Assembly (NCBI GenBank): GCA_029339195.1
Contig: JAPTJF010000132.1
Location: 1 to 64,000 of the forward strand
Length of the DNA: 64,000 nucleotides
Source of the DNA: Micractinium sp. NFX-FRZ
Lineage: Eukaryota; Chlorophyta; Trebouxiophyceae; Chlorellales; Chlorellaceae
Direction of reading: 5' to 3'
Part shown: one piece after another, positions 53,675-64,000 of the stretch
Layout of the letters: each line of letters starts with the position of its first letter
Position numbering within the stretch: position 1 is the stretch's first letter
The notes under the pieces: generated by a model
The model's database searches: none
Told to the model about the DNA's origin: nothing
Seen by the model: the letters and a program-made list of their open reading frames with translations, nothing else
Position numbers and translations under genes: made by a program

Positions 53675-56600
53675 ATGTTTATAATGACACAGGGACGGCC
53701 GGTGCGAAGAGGCGGGCCTGACCCGCAAGGCAGTAGGGCGCGCTGCCGCGTGCCGCCGCCGCTGCTCCTCCTGGCACTGGCGGCAGCTCTCCACGCAGCA
53801 GCAGCGGCAGCTGCCGCGGGGGCACCCAGCCTCAGCAGGCCGCCACCTGGGCGCTCAGGGGATCCAGATTCGAGCATTGAAGCCATCCTGGGTGAGGCAG
53901 CGCCTTTCGCCTTGACACAGCTGGAGGCAACCGCAGCGCTCGACCTGCCAGCCGGCATGTACCCAAACGGCACTGATTGGACGCATCGAACGGGGGAGTG
54001 GATGACGACAGGGCCAGAGAGGTGGACTGCAGGTGTGTGGGCGGGGGCGCCGGGATGCGGCGGGGACTTGTTTTTGCCGGCACTGACAGCGGGCACCCTG
54101 CTTGCAAGCCGCCTGCACGCCGTGCCGCTTGCAGGCGCTGCCGCGGCCTCCTTCAATTGCCAACTGCCCCGCCCTGCCCTGCCTGCCCTGCCCTGCCTCT
54201 CATGCAGGCCTGCTGTGCGGCTGCTACTGGAAGGCGTATGCGCTCACAGCCGACCCCGCCTGGGCTGAGCTGGCGGCCGACCAGCTGGAGGGCCTGCGGG
54301 TGTACAGCTACGAGGTGCGCTGCCCGAGCGCGGGCCGCTTCTTGTTTCGTCTGCCTGTGGACCCTTGAGCTTTTATTTGGTGGTGGTGCTGGTTTGGACG
54401 AGGCAGGCAGGCACGCGGGGAGGATGCGCAGCTACGAGCTGCGCTGCCGTATGGGAGCATGGGGTGAGGCAAGCAGGGGGCGAAGAAGCGATCGCCCTGA
54501 TGTGCCCCTTCGGCACGGCTCTCCCAGTGGGCCCACCCGGCTTGCCTGCATGCCTGCCCCCCTGCCCGCCCCCAGACTGGCGCCGTTCCCTGCCCTTGCT
54601 GCCACAGCAGTGGCGCTCCACATGCCCCACTCGCGCGCGGTGCCCATCCGCCTTACTCTCCCCTCGCCCCCACCTCTGCACCCTCACACCCCACAACCAA
54701 TCAATCTATCTATCAATCTATCAATCTATCCTGCAGGGCAAGCTCACCCACGACTTCATAGCCTCGTTTGGGGAGGCGCTGGATGCTGCTGTGCCCGGGA
54801 CGCCCAGGGAGGAGTACGAGGCAGCCCTGGTGGCGGCGACCGAGGTGCTGGCGGGCAGGTGGGTCCCCGCCTGCTGATGCCCTCCCTGCCTTGCATGAGG
54901 CCGGGAGCTGAGCTGGCAGTTGGGTGGGGCGCTCTCCTGTGAGATGGCTGGCCGCCGGTGGGAGCCGCATTAGGGAGGCAGTCAACAAGTGTGTGGAGGG
55001 AAGCAGCGCGTCATGCGGCACCTGCTGCTGCTGCTGCTGCTGCGCTCAGCGCGGTTGCCGCTCCTGCCTTTCCGCAGGTTTAGCAAGAAGGTGGGGGCGG
55101 TGCGCATCTGGGGCACCAACGAGCACACCGATGAGTTCAAGGTGAGGGAGGGGTGTGGCCACGCTTCACTGCGCGGCCAGCAAGTGCGGCAAGGTACAAG
55201 TAACTGCAGGATGGGGCGGTGATGCGGCTTGTGGAGCGCACAGTCTGCAGCCACGTGGGCCCCTGCCACCCCTTCTAGCCCCCTGCCCCGCCTTCTGGCA
55301 CTCCCCATTGCCCCTGCCTCGTGCGCCTGCCCTTCCCCTGCCTCACTCTCGAATGAACAGATCACTGTCAACGAACTCAATGCCCATCCAAACTCCTTTC
55401 CGCTGCTTTTCCCTTCCGTGTCCCCTTCACTCACTCGCGGCGAAAGTTAACTCTGTGACCCCCACCTAGCACTTTTCTTTCAACCCTCCCCTTCTTTCTT
55501 GTTCCTCGTTTCCCCTTCTCCACCCACCTCAGGTGATCATCGATTCCATGGCCACCCTGCACCTGCTGGTGCTGGCCTCCCGCCTGCCGGGCGGCAAGCG
55601 GGAGTGGGCCGACATGGCGCTGGCCCACGCGCGCACCATCACGCGAGACCATTTCAGGCAGGCCGAGCACAGCACAGCACAGCACGGCAGCACAGGCCAT
55701 CACGTGCCGGGATGCGCGCTAGGTGGCAGCCAGCCCGGCAGCGGGGGGGGCCACACTGCCCCCTACCTGCACCCCAGCAGCCTCTATCCCTCTCCCTTCC
55801 TTCCCGCCACTCTTTTTCCCTCACCTTGCATCTTGCTCCCTGCCTTCCCCTCTGCAGGCCGGACGGCAGCACATATCACCTGGTGGTGTACGACCCACGC
55901 ACCGGCAGGCTTCTGTCGCAGGGCACCCACCAAGGGTTCTCTGACAACAGCACTTGGTCCAGGTGGGGGCCGGGTGGGGTGAGGGGGTGATCCCTTTCAG
56001 GGGTGGTCGTTTCACATACGGAGCTCCCTGATGCGGCACCGGGCATCCAGTTTGGGGGAGCAGGGCGTCTGTGCGGGGGCTGCAGAGTATGAAGGGTGCA
56101 GGATATAAATGCCAGCTGCCTGCTCCTGCCCGACCTGCCTGCGCCTGACCAGCTCCTGCAGCCTGCTCTCAACTGACTTGTGCTGCAAATGCCCATCGCC
56201 CTTGCGCTGCCTGTGTTGCGCGTGCAGGGGCCAGGCCTGGGCGGTGGTCGGGTTCACCCACATGGCGCGCGTCACCGGCGACCCAGCCCTGCTGGCGACA
56301 GCTCAGCGCGCCGCCGACTACTTCCTGCTGCGCCTGGCCGAGGCGGACGATGGCGTGCCGCTGTGGGACTTTGACGTGCCTCCCCAGGCCAAGCAGGTGG
56401 GCGCTGTCATTCATCGGACAGCCTGCCCTCAGGCTGCCTCCTCCCACCCCGCCTGGTGGACTGAAGGAGGAGCTCCATTCTGGGCTGCCTGCCTCACATC
56501 ATGTGGTGACGTCAGCACCACGAAGCTGTCCCTACTTCACGCCACAAACGCCCTCAGCCTCACCTCAACCCCACCCAACTGCGCCCCACTCCCCCACTGC

Positions 56601-56965
56601 CCGCCCCCACACAGCCCTGGAAGGACTCGTCCGCCGCCGCCATCGCCGCCGCCGGCCTGCTGCGCCTGGGACCGCTGTCCGGCAACGCCACCTACACGAG
56701 GGCGGGGGCGGGCATTGTGCAGGCGCTGACTCGGCGCTACCTTGCGCGCACCGCCCCCGGTCCCCCACTGGCCTCCATCCTCAAAAACGGGACCTGGACG
56801 GCGCCTGCAGGCAATTATGCCACGGGCCTGATTTATGGGGATTATTACTACTTGGATGCGCTAGCCCTGCTGCAGCGGAGCCTGGGCGCGGGACAGGGGG
56901 CAGCGGCGCCTGCGCCCGCTGCAGCGCCTGCAGCGGCGCCTGCGCCAATGCTTGATGCCGCTTGA
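53675..56965 (+). CDS. Secreted GH88-type unsaturated glucuronyl hydrolase, 466 aa
   Basis: Exons: 53675-54032, 54208-54314, 54737-54858, 55078-55141, 55533-55657, 55858-55962, 56228-56396, 56615-56965 (1401 nt, in phase). A basic N-terminus is followed by a hydrophobic signal (PPPLLLLALAAALHAAAAAA). The second ATG (53684) is an equally possible start. GH88 landmarks in order: ERWTAGLLCGCYWKAY, LTHDFIASFG, FKVIIDSMATLHLLVLA, HARTITRDHFRPDGSTYHLV, THQGFSDNSTWSRGQAWAVV, DDGVPLWDFDVP, PWKDSSAAAIAAAGLLRLG and GLIYGDYYYLDALA. The Asp of IIDSM and the Asp of the acceptor-side motif are expected catalytic acids. The family hydrolyses unsaturated glucuronyl ends left by polysaccharide lyases. The tail is Ala/Pro-rich. 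The intron after DHFR uses a GC donor (CAG then GCAGGC). Confidence 0.88.
54698..54734. repeat. (CAATCTAT)n short tandem repeat
   Basis: Four to five copies of ATCAATCT / ATCTATCA lie directly before the acceptor of GH88 exon 3. Confidence 0.8.
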
Positions 56966-57342
56966 GAGCGTGCCGGGACCCCGCAAGTGTGATGCGCACA
57001 CACACTGTGACTGCCGTGATTTGGTTCTTACAGCAGCAAGCTGGGGTGGCGAGGAGTAGAGCGGGGAGGCAGTACCAGTGGTCAAATGCTGTCAGGCAAG
57101 GGGGGCGGCAGGTGAGCAGCCATTAGAAGGGGATCATACGTCACAAAGTTCGAGCAAGAGAGTGCAACAGCAGGGAGGAGCAGGGAGCAAGAGCAGCAGG
57201 CAGTGGCAGCAGGGAGGGTTAGTCAGTTAGTAACGGTTAAAGGAATGCGAGGGGTGCATCGGGTCGCCTGTGTGTGGCGGGGACGCTGGGCAGCGGCAGC
57301 TTCCGCGTGCCGCGGCCAGCGTGTGCTGGTTGTGAGCCACCG
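56966..57342. other. Convergent 3' region
   Basis: This stretch lies between the GH88 stop (plus) and the TRAPPC4 stop (minus). A minus-strand TGTAA lies near 57026-57030. No gene is recognised. Confidence 0.5.
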
Positions 57343-58920
57343 TCACGCCCCCACACCCCACCGCCGGTTGGCACCCTGGCAGCGCTCCATCAAGTGCTGG
57401 TCAAACTGCTCGCTCTTGATGACCTGGCACAGCACGGGCAGCACGGCGCAGCACAACAAGGCTCAGCATGGCAAGCACAGCGCGGTGGCGAAGCGCGCAG
57501 CGCGCGCCATTGCTCCCCGCCTGCCCTGGCAGTCCTGCTCCCGCGCCGCTCCTGGTGCCACCATCAAGAGCGCCCGCCAGCCACCAGCCTCATGTACCCT
57601 GCTGCACCTCAGCTCTGCTGTATCCTGAACCCTGCTGCACCTCAGCTCTGCTACCTCTGAGCCCTGCTGCACCTCAGCTCTGCTGCACCCTGCGCCCTGC
57701 TGCACCTCAGCTCTGCCCACCCAGCCCACCTGGTCCATCTCGTGGAACGGGTTCTTCAGCACATAGTCGCAGTACAGCTCATACACCCTGGCAGCACAGG
57801 CGGGGGGGAGGGGCGGGGGGGGCCAAGTTGGGAGCACGCAGCCTGAGAGTGTGTGTGTGCATTGTCACGTCCGCAACCCGCCGCCGCTGCCCGCCTTCCT
57901 GCAACCCACGGGCGCATGCCTTGGCGCACCACCCCTGCCCCGCCTGCCACCCTGCAGGCTGCCATGTGCAGCAAGTCGCTCGCTCTCGGCACCGCCTCCC
58001 TTTGTGCCAAACCTCCTGCATCTCCCGCAGCGCACGCCCAGTGCGGCGGAGCGCTAGCCTCGTGCGCAGCACTGCCACCCCCCGCTGTCCCCTCCCCCCT
58101 TCCCCACAGCACAGCGCAGCGCTCACGTCGTGCGCAGCAGCTCCGTGGCGTCTGGTGTGTGCGGCTCCGTGAGCAGCATAAACGTGGTGCCCGTCAGCGT
58201 GTGGAAGCTGTGCAGGTCGAATGTGTCTGCTTGCATGAGCTGTACGGCAGGCGGGGTGAGCAGCGGGAAGGCAATCAGGTGGGCAGGCAGGTGGCGGCTT
58301 GCCGATCAGCTGCCTGCCCGCAGCGTGTGGGAGCACTGCAGCCCAGTTTGGCAGAGCAATCACGTGGCATGCAAGCGTCGAGACGTTGTGTGCAGCACAG
58401 GCACTGACACGATGTTTGGTATTGTGTCTGGCACAGGCACTGGACGCATGATTGCCAGTCGCTTGCCACAGCCGACTGCTGAGGGCGTCTGTGCAACTGA
58501 CGAGGAGCATACAGCCGCTCCACTGGCAGCACATACACACCTGGATGCCGCTGCTGTCAGGTACTGGCGAAAGCTGCGCCGAGATGCCGCACATGCCAAA
58601 CCTGCAGGGGGATGAGAGGCATACAGACTCGGGAGACGACCTGGTATCACGGAGCGGCAAGCGAGGCAGCAGCGGTGAGCGGCAGCGCGAGCAGTGCGCA
58701 GCGGCACAGACACCCACCAGCTGCTGGCCAGCCGTAGCTTGTCGTTGAACTCGATGGGCGGCAGTTGTACAAAGTCCTGCGAGCGCAGGCAGGGAGGCCG
58801 GTGGAGGGGGAGAGCACGCGCGGAAACAGAGGAGAGGCAGTAGAGACATTCCGCGCTTACCCTGCTGTACAGCAGTCCTCCATTGCGTCCCACGATCCAT
58901 AGAGAGTACAGCGCGGGCAT
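57343..58920 (-). CDS. TRAPPC4: TRAPPC4 / Trs23 TRAPP tethering-complex subunit, 143 aa
   Basis: Exons on the minus strand: 58920-58861, 58776-58718, 58601-58541, 58239-58127, 57787-57730, 57423-57343 (432 nt, in phase). The longin-fold sequence follows human TRAPPC4: MPALYSLWIVGRNGGLLYSR, FNDKLRLASSWFGMCGISAQ, LSPVPDSSGIQLMQADTFD, LHSFHTLTGTTFMLL, VYELYCDYVLKNPFHEMDQ and IKSEQFDQHLMER. It lacks the internal PDZ-like insert of animals, as plant and yeast forms do. TRAPP complexes act as GEFs and tethers in ER-Golgi and Golgi traffic. The ATG at 58920 begins directly with the longin strand. The gene is divergent from the PfkB kinase gene. Confidence 0.92.
57590..57718. repeat. Minisatellite (about 30-bp unit) in TRAPPC4 intron
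   Basis: Four copies of a unit with core CCTGCTGCACCTCAGCTCTG, spaced by variable CTGTATCCTGAAC / CTACCTCTGAG linkers, lie in the last TRAPPC4 intron (57424-57729). Some units carry CAG and polypyrimidine, so on the plus strand they resemble splice acceptors, but the gene is on the minus strand. Confidence 0.85.
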
Positions 58921-59208
58921 TGCTGCCGCCTGCCGATAGTTTTGGCGATCAGGTCGCAGCTCCAAGAGCAGACTGCACGTTCCCGCGCTGGTAACAGTTG
59001 TCAGGGTGATGTCCTGGCGTTTGGGGGCTCAGATCCCCCAGTCTCCCCTTTTTCCTCCCAACCTGCCACGTGGAGCACGTGAAAGTGCCACCGGTCTTTG
59101 AGCCCCTGTCTGCCTTTGCAAGCATAACCATCAGCTCGGGCATTCAAACCGGCCCTTCTCAGGCGCCTGAAAGAGCAATTCCTGCTCCAGTGTTCTAGGC
59201 AGGGTTCG
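58921..59208. promoter_or_regulatory. Divergent promoter region, TRAPPC4 / PfkB kinase
   Basis: 288 bp separate the two divergent start codons. No TATA box is clear. Confidence 0.4.
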
Positions 59209-61975
59209 ATGCCGTCTGCACAGCGCGTCTACGGGCTGGGAGACCCAGGTGGGTGCCGCTACGCACGATGCGGGCGCTTTCAAATACCAATGCAGCGCTG
59301 TAAGAGGCGCAGGCCGCTCACACCGCCGTGCCGCCGTCCACTCCCGCCCACCGCCGCTGCCATCGGCTCTCGCCAGTCCGTCGAGCCCCTGGCTTTCACC
59401 CTCTTACTTGTTCATAAACTGTCGCCTCCCCCTGCAGTGCTGGACATCGTTGCACGTGTGGACGATGCGCTGCTGCAGCGGCTGGGCGCCGAGCCGGGCG
59501 GCTGCGTGGTGGTGACGGCAGATGAAATGGCGGCGCTGCTGGCGCTGCCAGAGGTGCAGGCAGACATGATCAGGCGAGGCGCAGCACAGGGGAGCACAGG
59601 GGAGACTGAAAGAGGCCCGGTACTGCTGTGTGGGCGCTTCAGATGGGGAAGCAGAAGTGGTCGGCGTGCCGATGTGTGCTTCGGCGTGCCGCTGCGTGCT
59701 TGGATGCACACCGAGTGTTTACCGTGCTGTACAGCCGGTCCCCCAGCCAATACATCAACACCTTCTCACCCCCTCTATCACGCCTGCAGGGTGCCCGGGG
59801 GCAGCGCTGCCAATGTGATGAAAGGCCTGGCCAGCCTGGCAGGCAGCAGCAGCACGAGCGGCGGCGAGAACGGCAGCAGCGGCAACGGGAGCAGCGGCAA
59901 CGGCAGCAGCGCTGGTGCCAGCCTGGCGGTGCTGTTTGTGGGCATGGTGGGGCGGGACAGCGTGGCGGATGAGTACCGCGCCAGCATTGCTGCGCACGGC
60001 GTGCACCCGGTGCTGCTGCAGAGCCCCGCACCGCCAGACGCCGCTGCCGCTGGCGACGGCACTGCGGATGCCGCAGCTGCAGCGGCGGCCTCTGCTACCG
60101 CCACCTGCCTCTGCCTGGTCACACCGGATGGCCAGCGCACGATGCGCACCGCGCTGGGGGCAGCGCTAGAGCTGCGGGAACCGTCGCAGCTGCCAGCGCC
60201 GCTGCACGGGGCAGGCGGCAGCAGCGATGACGGCAGCGACGCCAGCAGCGGCGGCAGCAGCGGTGGAGGCAATTGGGGGCTGCTCCACTGTGAGGGGTAC
60301 TGCCTGTACCGCGCCCCTGTGGCAGCCGCCGCCATGCGGGCAGCGCACGCAGCAGGCGCCCGAGTCTCGCTGGACCTCGCCTCGTTTGAGGTCATCAAGA
60401 ACTGCTGGGGGCAGCTAGATGGCCTGCTGCAGGTGCGGTGCATGTGTGTCTATGTGTGTAGTGTGCGTGCGGGTGCTTGTGGGTGCTTGCAGGCATGTGC
60501 TCTGCCAAATGCACATGTGGGTAGTTGGCTGCCGCTTGCAAGCCTGCATGTGCTGATGCCAACAGACGGCCGCTCCCTGCCTCCCTGCCTGTCTTCTTAT
60601 ATACCCACACCTCTGCCTGCGTGCTTGCTTGTCCCGCCTCCAAATCTAATGCCTGGCTGCAACGGCTGATTGTTAAGGTTGTGCTCTGCATCACCTGTCG
60701 CTGCTGTGCTACTTCTTGACAGAATGTGTGCGTCTGCCCTCGCCCTGCAGGAGCGGCTGGTGGATGTTGTGTTCTGCAATGAGCAGGAGGCGGAGGCACT
60801 GTGCCAGGTGAGGGCCCACTGATAGCGGTCGGGGAGGGAGGGGCAGGCCGTGGCACAGAGAAGGCTTGTTGGCTGGATACGAAGCTGGGAAGCAAGTCTG
60901 CTGGCAGCAGGCAGACTGACTCCTGTGCTGTGCCAAGCTGTGCAGAACAGTATGAGTGCCAAGCTGCGCAGTACAGTATGAGTGTCCCGGCCCCATTCAA
61001 GGTGGCCCCTCCCTCCACCTTGATCCACCGCACTTCCCACTCTTCCCTGCCCCTGCCTTATCCCCCCATTCTGTTGCGCCCCTGCAGGCCGCCAGCCTGC
61101 CGCTGCCAGTGGGGGCCTCTGCTGCGCAGGCGGTGGCAGCGGTGCAGGGCTACCTGCTGTCCCGAGGGGCAAGCACCGTGGTGGTCAGCCGCGGCAGCAA
61201 GGGGTGCTCCGCCAAGTCGGGTGGGGCGCTGCCTGCCTCGACATGCTGGCGTTGCATTACACTGTGTTGCATTGATTGGCATGGCATGGCATGGCATGGG
61301 GTCCTGCTCATCCAACACCGTGCTGCCCTGCCCCCTGCTCCACAGGCATGTCCTGCTGTGCGTGACATGCCTGTCCCTTGCCCTGCCCTCCCAAGCACCC
61401 ACTTTGTCACGCCCATCCCCTCCCACCCCCACGATCCCCCCCGCCCGGCAAGCTCTGCAGCCGACGGCGGCGAGGCGCAGGCGGTGGCACAGCGGGTGGA
61501 GGTTGTGGACACCATTGGGGCTGGCGACTTTTTCACCGCCGGCTTTCTGTTTGCGCTGCTCAGCGGCGCCAGCTTGCAGGTGCGACTGGGAAGTTGCTGA
61601 GCAGCTGTGCAAGCAGCTGCTGGCTGAGGAGGGGCAGGCAGGGCAAGCCGGTTGGGGGGGAAGGCAAGCCGGAAGGCAAGCCGGTTGAATGCTGGCTGTT
61701 GAATGGGTCAATCCCAAGGGAGCGCACGAGGCCGCTGCCAGCGCTGGGAATGCATGCAACTGGCACCAAACAACCGTCCTCCCGCCTGCGTCCTGCAGGC
61801 GTGCGCCCAGTGCGGCTGCGCCTCCGGCACGGCGGCGGTACAGGTGGCGGGGGCGGAGCTGGGGGCGGCGGTGCTGCAGCGGCTACAGGGCGACATCGCC
61901 AGCATCCTGGCGGCCGACGGCAACAAGGCAGCAGCGGCTGGCATGGTGATGGCAGAGGCAGTGGCGGTGCACTGA
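59209..61975 (+). CDS. PfkB-family carbohydrate (ribokinase/adenosine-kinase-like) kinase, 434 aa
   Basis: Exons: 59209-59248, 59438-59573, 59790-60432, 60751-60807, 61088-61220, 61461-61579, 61799-61975 (1305 nt, in phase). The start gives the family opening MPSAQRVYGLGDPVLDIVAR. Later come RVPGGSAANVMKGLASL, the first PfkB signature, then FVGMVGRDSVADEY, CLCLVTPDGQRTM, SLDLASFEVIKNCW, VDVVFCNEQEAEALC and TVVVSRGSKGC. The second signature DTIGAGDFFTAGFLFAL contains the anion hole and catalytic Asp. It phosphorylates a sugar or nucleoside using ATP; the substrate cannot be named. Low-complexity Ser/Gly and Ala inserts sit in the large third exon. Intron 2 needs a GC donor (CAG then GCGAGG) to restore RVPGGSAANV. 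A TGTAA signal follows 48 nt after the stop. Confidence 0.88.
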
Positions 61976-62022
61976 GCTTCCAGCCTGCTGCACCGCATTC
62001 ATGAAATATGTCGGCACTGCCT

Positions 62023-62027
62023 TGTAA
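62023..62027 (+). terminator. Candidate TGTAA poly(A) signal
   Basis: A TGTAA copy 48 nt after the PfkB kinase stop codon. Two minus-strand TGTAA copies at 62048-62058 may serve the converging gene. Confidence 0.5.
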
Positions 62028-62234
62028 GCCAGCTCGACGGCCTGGAGTTACATTACAGTGTATCTTTCACAGCATCTATGAGCTATAACATGTGAGTGTC
62101 GCAATAAAGAACAGCCGTGCTGCGGCACAAGTCCACTAAGCACTAACCACACAAAGCGTGCCAGCTAAATAACCAAAACAACCACGGCAGCAGAACGGCT
62201 AAAGTCCATAACATCGCCACCCCTCTGCCGGCGC

Positions 62235-64000
62235 CTACGCCTGCTCCTCTGAGCTCCCGCCGTCGGCATTGCCACCACTGCTGCTCACAGGCCTGCTCTC
62301 ACACTCCTGGCTAGTGCTGCTGGCACGCCTGCTCCCCTCGGACTGGCTCCCCTCGGTGCTGCCGGCCCGCTGCTGCAGTGTGCTCAGCAGCTGCTCCGCC
62401 TGGTCTGGCCCGCAAGACAGCAGGCGAGCCAGAAGAGGCACCAGCTGCTGCGCCTGCTGCCCACCGTCGCCAGCCGCCAGGAGCTGAGGCACAGCAGCGC
62501 CCAGCGCCACCGCCCGGGCATGCGCCGCAGCAGCCTGCTCCCCAGCCACAACCAGTGCGGCCTCAGCAGCCGCCAGAGCCCCTCGGCGCGCCTCCAGCTG
62601 CTGCTGCATGTCGAGCGTTGCGCTGAAGGCTTGCGCTGGCGGCTTTTCTGGCGCCGTTGTGTCCGAACCATCCTCCGCTGACATGGCGGTGGCCAGCTGG
62701 GCTTGCAGCGCCGCCACCTCCTCCTGCAGCAGGGTGCCAGCCAGGCGCGTCACATTCCGAAGGATTGCACGTACCGATCTATCTGTGTGCCCCCCTGCTA
62801 GGGCATGCTGTGGTCAATCGCGCTTGCCAGGTTGGTACCAGCAAGCAATGGTACCGCTTTGCCAGCCTGCACCGTAACCCGACTGCTGCCATCCAACCAA
62901 GCTGCCTCACCTGCAGCAGATCCACCTGCAGCTGCACCGCCGCCGCCGCATGCTCCGCGGCTGCCGCCTCGGCCGCCGCGTGCTGCGCCAGCAGCAGGTT
63001 GGCGCTGCCCAGCGCCAGCGAGGCAGCAGTGACCTGCTCAATCACCGGCGCAGCGGCTGCTGCCCCCGCCAATGCCCCTGCCGCATCAGCTGCCTTCACT
63101 GCCTCCGCTGCATCAGCATCCCCCACAGCCTTGACTGCCGCTGTCGCATCAGCTCCCTCCACTCCCTCCACCCCCTCCACCTCTGGGCTGAATGAAGAGG
63201 AGCCGTAGACCGGGTTGCTGGTAGTGCTGCTGCGGCCCGCAGCCGCCTCCTCTACCCCCTCCTCCGCCCCTGCCTCCAGCCCCTCACTGGTGGGCGCCTG
63301 GCTGGCGCTGAACAACGGGTTGTCGCTGCTGCGGTTGCTGCCGCCCCCAGTGTCCTCCGCCTCTGCCTTGGCGCTAACTGTCTCCGCACCCTCGCTGGTT
63401 GTTGGCAGCCGGCTGATCGGCCCAGAGCTGAGGGCGGAGGGGCAGAAGAGCGGGTTGCTGCTGGAGCGGCTGCTGCCGCACGCTGCAGCCTCCACCTCTG
63501 CCGCTGCAGCCTGCGCCTGCGCCACCGCCACTTCTGCCTCCTCACTGGTGCGCTCCGCGCTGGCGCACCCACCATGGCAGGCGGCCTCGCAGCCGCAGCC
63601 GCCCGCGCATTCACCGCCGGCCGAAGGGCCGCGGTTGAACAGCGGGTTGCGCAGCAGCGAGCTGCGCTGGCCGTCGCTGGCAGCGGCGGGCTCCCCAGCG
63701 GCAACGAGCGCCTGCAGCTCCGCTTCCAGTGCAGCCGCCTGCTCCTCAGCTGACGGGAGGACACGCCCCAGGGCAGCAGCTGCAGCCTCCTCCTCAGCTG
63801 AGGAGCTGCGCAGCACCTGGGGGATCCCATCCAGTCCGTACCGATCCAGGCCGTAGCGCTGCAGGGCAGGCAGGTGGGAGGAGAGGCAGTTTGGATGCCA
63901 GGTGCGATTCGGGCACAACACAGCATGGCACGGCACAGCATGGGTGCCGGCAGGGTGCAGCGATGCGCAGCCCGGCCGGTCAGAGGCACTGGGAGGGTGG
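62235..64000 (-). CDS. Ala/Glu-rich low-complexity protein with NPLF repeats, 5' end outside window
   Basis: Two coding segments are clear on the minus strand: 63858-62911 (316 codons, open at both ends in phase) and about 62770-62235 ending in a TAG stop. The junction between them is not resolved. The first segment opens with RYGLDRYGLDGI and Glu/Ala helices (SSAEEEAAAAALGRVL, AEEQAAALEAELQALVAA). It then carries four spaced copies of a short motif (LLRNPLFNRG, SSSNPLFCPS, SSDNPLFSAS, TTSNPVYGSS), one Cys-rich patch (GGECAGGCGCEAACHGGC) and long Ala/Val helices. The second segment is coiled-coil-like (LAGTLLQEEVAALQAQLATA). No known domain is recognised. It is probably a cytosolic or scaffold protein; 5' exons lie beyond 64000. 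Confidence 0.62.

Overview
The window is nuclear DNA of a GC-rich green alga. It most resembles the Chlorella clade of trebouxiophytes. The evidence is small intron-dense genes with GTGAG donors and CAG acceptors, CAG/GCN-rich low-complexity coding sequence, an LCIB-type CO2-concentrating protein, two LHCSR photoprotection genes, chloroplast and thylakoid targeting peptides, and TGTAA poly(A)-like signals. No bacterial operon, virus, transposon, rRNA or tRNA gene was recognised. Gene models were built by hand: exon ends were chosen so that reading frames join across GT-AG (sometimes GC-AG) introns and the joined protein matches its family.

Layout. 1-5112 (-): LCIB homologue, 3' end outside the window. 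5388-10938 (-): one protein fusing a sterol-glucosyltransferase-like domain to an FkbM methyltransferase. 12227-13487 (+): thylakoid-lumen FKBP isomerase. 13925-17463 (-): SURF4-like ER cargo receptor. 17875-21366 (-): conserved protein of unknown function. 21947-24020 and 25156-27034 (-): tandem LHCSR genes. 27285-28113 and 28391-29328 (+): two small proteins with organelle-like leaders. 29952-33023 (-): SNF5 chromatin-remodelling subunit with a long Q-rich tail. 33344-41282 (+): SMP/C2 synaptotagmin-type membrane tether. 41833-42694 (+): frameshifted ankyrin gene. 43520-50170 (+): secreted FN3 / SPPPP-hinge / beta-propeller-like protein. 50632-53336 (-): secreted polysaccharide deacetylase. 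53675-56965 (+): secreted GH88 glucuronyl hydrolase. 57343-58920 (-): TRAPPC4. 59209-61975 (+): PfkB kinase. 62235-64000 (-): low-complexity protein with NPLF repeats, 5' end outside.

Functional themes. LCIB, two LHCSR proteins and a lumenal FKBP serve carbon concentration and thylakoid function. SURF4, TRAPPC4 and the SMP/C2 tether serve the secretory and ER-contact systems. Three adjacent secreted proteins (43.5-57 kb) look like cell-wall or matrix proteins, and two of them share a 338-bp divergent promoter region.

The most unusual signal is structural. At least nine introns carry extra partial copies of the neighbouring exon edge, often in frame and with a splice site attached, including a four-step ladder of donors in LCIB. 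With six inferred GC-AG introns and an intron present in only one of the two LHCSR copies, this points to active duplication and turnover at exon-intron borders.
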